Shown piece by piece: positions 1 through 7,300 of a stretch of 8,006 nucleotides of DNA. Source of the stretch: Candidatus Pacearchaeota archaeon (GTDB taxonomy: Archaea; Nanoarchaeota; Nanoarchaeia; Pacearchaeales; GW2011-AR1); contig NZER01000257.1 in NCBI GenBank assembly GCA_002690445.1, positions 1-8,006 on the forward strand. The letters run 5' to 3'. Both the position numbers and the translations under genes were made by a program. Under the pieces are notes generated by a model, which was not told the DNA's origin, did not search any database, and saw only the letters and a program-made list of their open reading frames with translations. How positions within the stretch are numbered: position 1 is the stretch's first letter; each line of letters starts with the position of its first letter.

Positions 1-284
1 CTATGCCAGTAGATACAGTTGTTACTGGAGGACCACTTACTGGAGAACAAAGAAGAGTTAATAGAGTAAATATAGATTTAAATACAGCAAGAAATGTATT
101 AGTTAATAATAAAGATATAACTTTTAGAGAAGTCAAAGATGACCAACAGGCAGATCCAAGTGCGTTTACAGGAAGAAAAGAAGTTGCCATTATGGGATAT
201 GGTAATGCTCCAACTATAACTGTAACACAAGATCAGCCGTTGGAAGCAAAAGTATTAGGAATGTCTTTAGAGGTAAGTTTTTAA
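1..284 (+). CDS. Tail tubular protein B-like (T7 gp12-like nozzle), C-terminal fragment
   Basis: This is the 3' end of a gene that most likely starts before the window. An ATG lies at position 3, but only two bases precede it, so no ribosome binding site can be seen, and the protein reads like the end of a longer chain. The visible 93 residues are beta-strand-like. They contain a segment with RRVNRVNIDLNTARNVLV, then GRKEVAIMGYGNAPTITVTQ, and end DQPLEAKVLGMSLEVSF. From memory, podoviral tail tubular protein B ends in the same way: a charged strand, a Gly-rich 'G...VPV.G' strand, an 'ITITN..PL' strand and a final strand. In T7, gp12 forms the tail nozzle through which ejection proteins and DNA pass. 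Its place immediately before gp13- to gp16-position genes supports this. Alternative: a small separate tail protein starting at position 3. Confidence 0.6.
   Translation, partial: MPVDTVVTGGPLTGEQRRVNRVNIDLNTARNVLVNNKDITFREVKDDQQADPSAFTGRKEVAIMGYGNAPTITVTQDQPLEAKVLGMSLEVSF
269..273 (+). promoter_or_regulatory. Ribosome binding site (AGAGG) for the 124-aa gene
   Basis: AGAGG, within TAGAGGTA, lies inside the end of the tail-protein reading frame, 12 nt before the ATG at 286. The spacing is longer than the usual 5-9 nt, but no better Shine-Dalgarno sequence lies nearer. The same octamer with the same spacing precedes the next gene, which supports a real signal. Confidence 0.5.
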
Positions 285-285
285 A

Positions 286-660
286 ATGGGTGGTGTATTC
301 TATAAAACATTAATAGGTCCTTTATCTAAAGGAAAACAAGGATTATGGACAACAAGAAACAAAGAAGGACAAATATTATCTAAAGGAAGTCCCGAAGAAA
401 TTCAATCAAGAATTAAAGCCTATAAACATTTTAACCAACCTAAAAGTCCATATAAAACTGTCAATTATGATATAAGTAAAGCAGATATTTGGCATGATAA
501 AAAAGATAATACAATATATAGTAGATCATTATTTGCACCACCATCTACTTGGAAATCACCACATGCACAAGCTTTTGATAAAGGTAAAACATCTGATGTA
601 AAAACAAGATCTAAATTTTCTAAAGACAGACGACCTTTTGCTAGAGGTAGAATAATATAA
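286..660 (+). CDS. Small basic virion-region protein (gp13 position)
   Basis: This 124-aa protein is not recognised by sequence. It is strongly basic, with 18 Lys and 8 Arg against 7 Asp and 3 Glu, and the C-terminal third is the most positive, ending in KDRRPFARGRII. It has no signal peptide, membrane segment or cysteine. Tyr, Trp and Phe are common (for example IWHDKKDNTIYSRSLF near residues 68-83), so it probably folds rather than being purely disordered. The ATG at 286 comes 1 nt after the stop of the upstream tail gene, and the stop overlaps the next start by one base, so it is translated with its neighbours. T7 gene 13 (138 aa, needed for assembly of the internal core) occupies the same place and has a similar size. 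The gp13 role is therefore inferred from position only. The basic charge would also suit binding of DNA or acidic proteins during assembly. Confidence 0.75.
   Translation: MGGVFYKTLIGPLSKGKQGLWTTRNKEGQILSKGSPEEIQSRIKAYKHFNQPKSPYKTVNYDISKADIWHDKKDNTIYSRSLFAPPSTWKSPHAQAFDKGKTSDVKTRSKFSKDRRPFARGRII
643..647 (+). promoter_or_regulatory. Ribosome binding site (AGAGG) for the gp14-like gene
   Basis: AGAGG, within TAGAGGTA, lies 12 nt before the ATG at 660 and inside the last codons of the preceding gene. The octamer and spacing are the same as at 268-275. A purine-rich GGGAGGAGG run just after the start codon cannot serve this gene because it lies downstream of the ATG. Confidence 0.5.
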
Positions 661-1262
661 TGGGAGGAGGAAATCCATATTTACAAGTAGCATTGTTTGT
701 CGGAGGACAAGTAATGCAAGCCCGTGCTGCTAAAGGAGCAAGAGATGTAAGACTAGCACAGGCAGAAACAGAAAAACGACAATTAGAAGCACAAAGAAAA
801 GAAATAGAGGAACAAGCAAAACAAGACGAATTAGATTTAAGATTAGAAGAAGAAACAAATAAATCTAAAATTAGAGCAACATATGGAGCTATGGGAATTG
901 GCTATTCAGAATACGGATCAAGAGGTGCTTTAAAATCACATAATGAAAAAATGTATGATATTGATATGGGAGAAATTTTAGCAAGTAAAAGAAATAAGTT
1001 AATTGAAAATCAGTACAATATACATGGAACTGCATTAAAGAAGAAAGCAGCTAAAGAACAATATGTAGGAGAAATGGGTAGGATTGTAGCTCAAACAGGA
1101 TCAGAAATGATGAGTTGGACAAAAGATCCACCAAAAGAAATAGAACCAAAAAATGGAGGAGAAACACAAAGTGGTGGAGGAAGTGGAACTAAACCAACAG
1201 GTCATGGTGGAGTAAAAGGAAAACCAGGAACACAATCAGGAGAAGCAGATACTAGAAGATAA
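660..1262 (+). CDS. Internal virion protein, gp14-like (ejectosome component)
   Basis: The 200-aa product closely matches the size of T7 gp14 (196 aa) and sits in the gp14 position. Residues 1-20 are Gly-rich and hydrophobic (NPYLQVALFVGGQVMQA). Residues about 22-75 form a long charged helix rich in Ala, Glu, Gln and Arg, probably a coiled coil (for example RLAQAETEKRQLEAQRKEIE). A short 'IRATYGAMGIGYSEYGSRGA' stretch follows near residues 71-91, then another helix to about residue 150. The last ~40 residues are Gly/Ser/Lys/Thr-rich and probably disordered. This plan (small hydrophobic N-terminus, Ala/Gln/Glu helix, GI-containing turn) is typical of the smaller ejection proteins of T7-like phages. 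In T7, gp14 leaves the capsid first and forms the outer-membrane part of the DNA channel. The ATG at 660 overlaps the upstream TAA by one base, and the next gene starts 2 nt after its stop. The family assignment rests on order, length and composition, not on an alignment. Confidence 0.7.
   Translation: MGGGNPYLQVALFVGGQVMQARAAKGARDVRLAQAETEKRQLEAQRKEIEEQAKQDELDLRLEEETNKSKIRATYGAMGIGYSEYGSRGALKSHNEKMYDIDMGEILASKRNKLIENQYNIHGTALKKKAAKEQYVGEMGRIVAQTGSEMMSWTKDPPKEIEPKNGGETQSGGGSGTKPTGHGGVKGKPGTQSGEADTRR
1254..1258 (+). promoter_or_regulatory. Ribosome binding site (AGAAG) for the gp15-like gene
   Basis: AGAAG, within TAGAAGA, lies 6 nt before the ATG at 1265 and inside the last codons of the gp14-like gene. 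It is a weak but well-spaced Shine-Dalgarno sequence. A stronger AGGAG at 1238-1242 is 22 nt away, too far for normal use. No other in-frame start nearby is better supported. Confidence 0.4.
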
Positions 1263-1264
1263 TT

Positions 1265-4200
1265 ATGGCAGATGTAGATAAATATAGAAAAGATCGAATG
1301 ACTAGAACAAGAACACTTCCTGGTGTTACAACATCTGGTTATGCTGAACTAGCACATGCTTATGACACACAAATACAATTTGGTAAGGCAGCAGGAAAAG
1401 CAGCATTAGATTGGAAAAAAATGGGAGATGATGCATATCTAGCTAAACTACAATTAGATGGAAGTAGAAAAGCAGTTGAGTTAATGGCAAAACATAAACA
1501 TGATCCAAAAGGTTTTGAAGAATCATGGAATACCTGGCAAATAGCTAGAGAACAAGTACAAGAAAACGAAAGACCTTTACTTGGTAATACACCAACTGCA
1601 CTTTTAAATGAAATAGGAATAAATACTGGAAGTTTAATTTTTAGAAACCATCAGGAAAAAATTTTTGAGGATAATAAAAAATTATTAAAACTAGGATTTC
1701 AAGATACTGCTAGCAATATAGAACTATCTATTGCAAGAAGTGAACCAATAACACAATGGGGAGAACAATATAAACAATTATTATCAAGTATAAATAATTT
1801 AGAAAACACACCTTTTTTATTTCCTGCTGATATACAAACAGAAATAAGAAATCATACACAATCTATTGTAACTTCTTTAGCAAAAAAAGCTTTTATATTA
1901 GATCATAAAAATTTTATTAATGATAAAGATTATAATAATTTATTTTCTGTAGATAGATTAGAAAAAGTAAATAATACTTTTAAAAAATATCCTACTACGA
2001 CTATCATTAATGAATTTAAAAAAACTGGTGCTAGTGATGATGAATTAAAACTTATAAAGAGTATTATGGAAAGCCAACCATGGAGTGCTAAAGAATTAGA
2101 TGATATTGGATTAAGTGCATATAATCATGTAAAAAATGTTATTGATCAAACTGATCAACTTACAAAATATAATGCAAAATTAGAAAAGGAACTAATTGAT
2201 ACACAAGAAAGTAAATTAGAATTATTAAAAGCTAAAGGACAAATTAGTATAGACGAATATATACAACAAAAAACTGAGATTAATAATGCAAGAAGAACAG
2301 GAGGAAAAGGTATTGGTTCTATAAGCGAAACTAATGCAGGAATACTAAAATTAAATTATAGAAAAGAAGAGCTTCATAAGTCATATATGACTGGAGAACC
2401 ACTTGCTTGGTCAGTAGATAATCAAACAATATTACAAATGGATATACAAAACGATGGAGTAAATTTTCAATCTATGCCAAAGTTTTTTGAATCTGTTACA
2501 AGTTATGATCCTAACACACAAACACATGCTCTTAATGTTAAAGGACAGGCTATGTTAAAAAAAATAGAAAGTACAAGTTTGTTACCAATACAAATGAATA
2601 CTTGGATTAGAGATATAGGAAATCAAAATTTATCAGCAACTAGTGCAACTCATATGGCTTTACTTGGAACTATAGTAGGACATGTTATTGAAAATAATGT
2701 TGCTACAACAAGTTGGTTTGATAAGTCAGATATTACAGAATCAATTAAACCTATTGCTAAATTATATACTAGAAAATTAGCAAATGCGTATAACCCAGTT
2801 ACAAATACTTTTGATAAAGATCAATTAGAAAGTGTAGAAAGTTGGAGAGTACAAAAATTAATAAAGATGGCAGAACCTGGATATAAAGATAGATTAAAGC
2901 TTCTTAAAAACGAAATTACAAAAGATACAATAAATAATGTAATAACTAATATGGATGAAGCAGAGAGTAATATTTCTGATTGGATTCATCATCAATATCA
3001 TCGTGAAGGAAAATATATGCCAAATCCAATAGACGAATTAAAATCTAAAGATACTTATCCTGATTTTATAGTTGATAGACCTGGGAGTATAATAAATAAT
3101 CAAATACCAGATTTAGATGATAAATATTTAGGATTAATGAGAGCTGATAAATTTGCAGAATTACAAACAATTATAGAAGATAATATAGAATTTTTACTAG
3201 ATGATGTAAATTTAACAAATGAAGATGATGTAAAAGCTGCATTAAATAGCGAAACATTTGCAACTAATCTTGGAAAATTATTAAAAGATGATTATGGATT
3301 AACTTTAAAACAAGCAGATTGGCATAGAAAAATTGATAAACAAATAAAAAAAGAACAAGGTAAAAACGAAAAATGGACTACAGCCAGATATGATAAAAGA
3401 TATGAAGAACTTAAAGAAAAATATCAATATGAAGGAACAGATCCAGGAATGGACACTAGATGGTTTGGTGGTGTTTTCGCTGATTATGAAGGTAATCTTG
3501 AATGGACTTTTAATGATGTCGAAGGTAAATTAAACAAACAAGCACAAACATATGTAGATCCAAATTATGATTCAATAGAAGATGGTAAATGGTATACATT
3601 TGACATAGCTTTACAATCTATGATTCCATTAACTAACGATGCTGTTGTAGCTAAATTAACATACGAAAAAGAAAATAAAGAAAAAAGTTTTAGACCAGGA
3701 GGGGGTTATTATTCTGATGAAGAAAGAAATGAAATTATAGATAAAGGTGTGTCTATGGAAGATTTTAATACTCATTTTAAAGCTATGAAAAAAAATATAA
3801 AAACTAATATAGATGATCCAACAAATCCTTTATTCCCATTAAAATTACATCTACAAGATAGAATTAAAGTAGATAAAGTTAGTATTTATAGTAATAGTCT
3901 TAGACCTTATTATTACGATGAAAATAATATAAGAAAGATTGTTCCAGGTTTTACATCTCCTCAAGGTATATATAGACCAGATATTAAAAAGTCTTTTTAT
4001 GCTGCTGGTACAAGAGTATTAAAAAATAGAGTATTAAATGGGCATAATGATATTGGTTTTGTTAGTAGTCAAATTAGTAAAATATTAGGAGTAGAAAAAA
4101 TATCTCCTGTACTACTAACCTTTCCATCTATGCAATTAGTAAATATGTGGAATGATGATACTAAAAGAGATGAATGGAAAGGATTTTTGTTAGACCTAGC

Positions 4201-4396
4201 TCGATCTATAGAAAAAAGATCTTTACTAGAACAAGAATATTTCTACAAATCTAAACCAGGAGAATTTCAAAAAAACTTTCTTCAATTAATATGGGGAGCA
4301 GAATATCCTAAAGAATTTGGTAAAGAACAAAGAGAAATGAAAACATATATAGAGGAAACTTTTGAAAATCAATGGCAACATCTGAATTTAGAATAA
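1265..4396 (+). CDS. Large internal virion protein, gp15-like (ejectosome tunnel candidate)
   Basis: This 1043-aa protein lies between the gp14-like and gp16-like genes, where T7 has gp15 (747 aa). It is hydrophilic and rich in Lys, Glu, Asp, Asn and Ile, and appears mostly helical. I see no signal peptide, clear transmembrane segment or catalytic motif. The N-terminus (residues 1-60) is basic, then has an Ala-rich helix (ELAHAYDTQIQFGKAAGKAA). Residues about 292-346 look like a long amphipathic or coiled-coil helix (KYNAKLEKELIDTQESKLEL). A Tyr/Gly/Pro-rich portion follows at about residues 800-920 (GGGYYSDEE; SLRPYYYDENN). T7 gp15 is part of the internal core and, after ejection, builds the periplasmic tunnel with gp16. 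That role is inferred here from gene order, size and composition. It is about 300 residues longer than T7 gp15. The final 25 nt overlap the start of the next gene in another frame. A lytic enzyme domain cannot be excluded by eye, but none is visible. Confidence 0.7.
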   Translation: MADVDKYRKDRMTRTRTLPGVTTSGYAELAHAYDTQIQFGKAAGKAALDWKKMGDDAYLAKLQLDGSRKAVELMAKHKHDPKGFEESWNTWQIAREQVQENERPLLGNTPTALLNEIGINTGSLIFRNHQEKIFEDNKKLLKLGFQDTASNIELSIARSEPITQWGEQYKQLLSSINNLENTPFLFPADIQTEIRNHTQSIVTSLAKKAFILDHKNFINDKDYNNLFSVDRLEKVNNTFKKYPTTTIINEFKKTGASDDELKLIKSIMESQPWSAKELDDIGLSAYNHVKNVIDQTDQLTKYNAKLEKELIDTQESKLELLKAKGQISIDEYIQQKTEINNARRTGGKGIGSISETNAGILKLNYRKEELHKSYMTGEPLAWSVDNQTILQMDIQNDGVNFQSMPKFFESVTSYDPNTQTHALNVKGQAMLKKIESTSLLPIQMNTWIRDIGNQNLSATSATHMALLGTIVGHVIENNVATTSWFDKSDITESIKPIAKLYTRKLANAYNPVTNTFDKDQLESVESWRVQKLIKMAEPGYKDRLKLLKNEITKDTINNVITNMDEAESNISDWIHHQYHREGKYMPNPIDELKSKDTYPDFIVDRPGSIINNQIPDLDDKYLGLMRADKFAELQTIIEDNIEFLLDDVNLTNEDDVKAALNSETFATNLGKLLKDDYGLTLKQADWHRKIDKQIKKEQGKNEKWTTARYDKRYEELKEKYQYEGTDPGMDTRWFGGVFADYEGNLEWTFNDVEGKLNKQAQTYVDPNYDSIEDGKWYTFDIALQSMIPLTNDAVVAKLTYEKENKEKSFRPGGGYYSDEERNEIIDKGVSMEDFNTHFKAMKKNIKTNIDDPTNPLFPLKLHLQDRIKVDKVSIYSNSLRPYYYDENNIRKIVPGFTSPQGIYRPDIKKSFYAAGTRVLKNRVLNGHNDIGFVSSQISKILGVEKISPVLLTFPSMQLVNMWNDDTKRDEWKGFLLDLARSIEKRSLLEQEYFYKSKPGEFQKNFLQLIWGAEYPKEFGKEQREMKTYIEETFENQWQHLNLE
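4351..4355 (+). promoter_or_regulatory. Ribosome binding site (AGAGG) for the gp16-like gene
   Basis: AGAGG, within TAGAGGAA, lies inside the end of the gp15-like gene, 16 nt before the ATG at 4372. The spacing is unusually long. The start is nevertheless fixed by the frame: an in-frame TGA at 4363-4365 lies just upstream, and 4372 is the first ATG after it. The next in-frame ATG, at 4435, has no good Shine-Dalgarno sequence. Confidence 0.4.
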
Positions 4397-7300
4397 AATA
4401 TAAAGACGAACCAGCCAGAACACAAACTCCAAGAATGGATGCAGCAAAAAGTATTGTTGCTCCATGGAGGAGTGGTTTTAAAGAAGATGTATGGATAGAT
4501 GATTTAATACAATATGCTCTTCCTTCAAGTAGCAGAACATATGAAGATGATCCATCTTATGATTGGAGAGAAGATAAAGATGTAGCAGCATTTGGTTCTA
4601 TTTATTCAAGTATGTTTGAATTTGTTAAAAATAAACAACAAGCTTTAGATATAAAAGAAGAAATAGAAACAGAATTAAGTAATGCTCAAAGTCCAGGATA
4701 TACACTATTTAGAATATTAGGTATTGCAACAGATCCTTTAATTTGGACTGGTCCTAAAATAATTAAAGGTTTTTATGGAATGGATAAATTAAATAGATTA
4801 CAAAAAGCTGGAGCTGTTGGCACAACATTTACTGGTTTAGAAACTATACAAGAAGGATTAAGACAAGCAGGAAGTATAACACGACCAGCAGAATTATCAT
4901 ATATGACTATTGCTGGAATAGGTGCAATTTCAACAGTTATTGGTGGTTTTGCAAGTAGAAGTATAAGACATAAAAATCTTGCTAACAATCCTAAATTAGT
5001 AAAAAAAATAGCTGAACACCATGATAGTCAAATGTCTAAAATGGAATCTAAACTAGATCCTGCTAGTAGATTTTTTAAAGTAAATGAAAAATCTAATTTA
5101 AGACCTGTACAAGTTCCTAAAGATATAGAAAAAACATTAAAAGATTATGATGTTTCTCTTAATGATATAAGATTTAAAGGTGCTGATAAAGGAACATATG
5201 CTCAATTTAATCCTAAAACATTAGAAATAACTTGGGATTCTAAAGCAATAAAACAAGCATGGAAAGATAATAAAATACAAAACAGAACTATTCCTGGAAT
5301 TAAAGGAAAAAAAGTAAAAAATTTATTTAGAAGTTGGCAAGAGTTTGCTCAATTTGTTATTAGACACGAAGTAGTACACGCAAGATTTCCTAGATTACCT
5401 AAAGAATCTAAAATAGCTCACGAAGTAAGAACAAATACACAAGCTTTAAAAGAATGGAATGAACAAACACCTATAGCTTGGACTTTTAATCCAGAAGGAA
5501 AAACACAAGCAATTCAAAATGAAAGACATAAAATGATTAATTGGTGGCAAGCCAATGCTAAAGAAGGAATTATACATTATGAAGGAAATGTTTTAGATCC
5601 ATATAGAATAAAAATTTATGGAGAACCAACATTACAAAGATTAAAAAAATATATTAAAAGAAATCCTTATACAGATATTTCAAAAGAATTACAATTATCT
5701 AAAACTGGAATAGGAATAGAATTATTACCTGATGCATTAAATAAAAGATTTTATAATTCCTTATCTGTTAATGCGAGATTAGCTTCTCAAATTTTAGATC
5801 AACCTGGATTTTTAGAAATGGGAAAACAAGGAAAAACTTTAGGTTTGTCGGGAGAAAGATGGACTGCTAAATGGAAAGGAAGTGCTATTTATAATTATTC
5901 ACAACAAGAAGAATTTTATAGAGCATATAAAACAAGAATGAATATTGAAAGAGGACAATCTGCAGAAAAAGCTGGATATCCAACTTGGAAATTAATGGTA
6001 AGAAGGCAGGGCATTGATCCTACAACAAAAAAAGAATTATCTATGAATGAATTTCTATCTAGGGCTACCTTATATAGAAATCCAAGAATGAGAGATGCTG
6101 ATAATCCTGTAATATATAATGAAAAAAAAATCCCAGAAATTATTAAAGCATCCAAACATCAAACTCCATTTTATAAATGGGCTGATGATCAACTTCATAC
6201 AGAAGGAACGTATGTTGCTTTTGCAACAACAATGATAAGAAAAATTGAACATGCTATTTATAGAGCACAAAAAACTGGTGGTCCAGTTGCTTTTAATTCT
6301 GCTGGAAAAGAAATGAATTTAAAAAGATTACAAGGAGAATTAGCAAAATGGAGAGATGTTAAAAAATTACGAGAAACAAAAAGGTTTAATGCATCAACAT
6401 ATTTTCCTTTAGTAAAAAATCAAGGATTAATTAAAACTGAAAAAAAAGAATTTATTTCTCTTATACAAAGACCAACTAAAGAAAGACCTGAAGGATTAAC
6501 TCCAGCTCAAGCATTAAAAGAATATGAAAAAATTCAAAAAATTAATTATTTCAAACCAATGGATGGGGATGCAGTTGGATGGGCATCGTCATTACATAGA
6601 AGAGATAGTGCAATAGATTGGTTAGATCCAAAACTTTCAAAATATTTAATAACAGATCCTAAAAGATTACAGCTTTATTATGCAAAAAGTATGGGTGCAG
6701 ATTTTTGGCTTGCAAATTTTAATAGACAATTTGCAAGTAAAAGGCAAGTAGCATTACATGGATCTAAAGGAAGATTAAGTAAAGAACAATTAAAAGAACA
6801 TCATACTGATAATTCTTTAAGAGATTTATTACAATTAGTAAATGATGATTATGTAAATGCTATAAAACAATTAGGTGGAAGATTATCAGCTAATCCTTAT
6901 AATTATCAATTTAAAATAGAACCATTATTAAGATCACCAGTTGTAGCAAAATCTGCTTCTTTGAAAACTCAAATTAAATTTACTAAACCTAAAGATCCAA
7001 ATTTATTCTGGGGTAAACCAAAACAATATAAAGGAACAGATATGGAAGGAGTAACTGCAGGAAGTAAAGAACCTGATTTAATTGATGTATCAAAAAATAA
7101 TAAAAATCATTTACAAATAAAAGAAATATTAAAAGAAAGAACAAGAGTTTTATCTGATATAAGAGCAGCAAGAGATTTACTTAGGGGAACATACGGATTA
7201 TCTGATAATCCAACAGGAGTAAAATCAACAATAATAAGATCTTTTAAAAGTTTTAATACATTAACAATGTTACAGGGAGCCCAATCAGCATATCCAGATT

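Noticed and set aside
4773..4988. 71-codon minus-strand open frame
   Set aside because: It lies wholly within and antisense to the gp16-like gene, has no convincing ribosome binding site or own region, and its hydrophobic composition is expected from the complement of AT-rich coding DNA.
6122..6130. Run of nine A residues as a possible programmed slippage site
   Set aside because: Runs of 7-8 A occur repeatedly elsewhere in the window (for example near 2557 and 3788), as expected in this AT-rich DNA. There is no downstream structure, and the zero frame stays open to the edge, so there is no reason to invoke frameshifting.
5916..6270. Two overlapping minus-strand open frames (5916-6155 and 6070-6270)
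   Set aside because: They overlap each other and the gp16-like gene in antisense. Their Phe/Ile/Ser-rich translations are typical shadow frames of A-rich sense codons.
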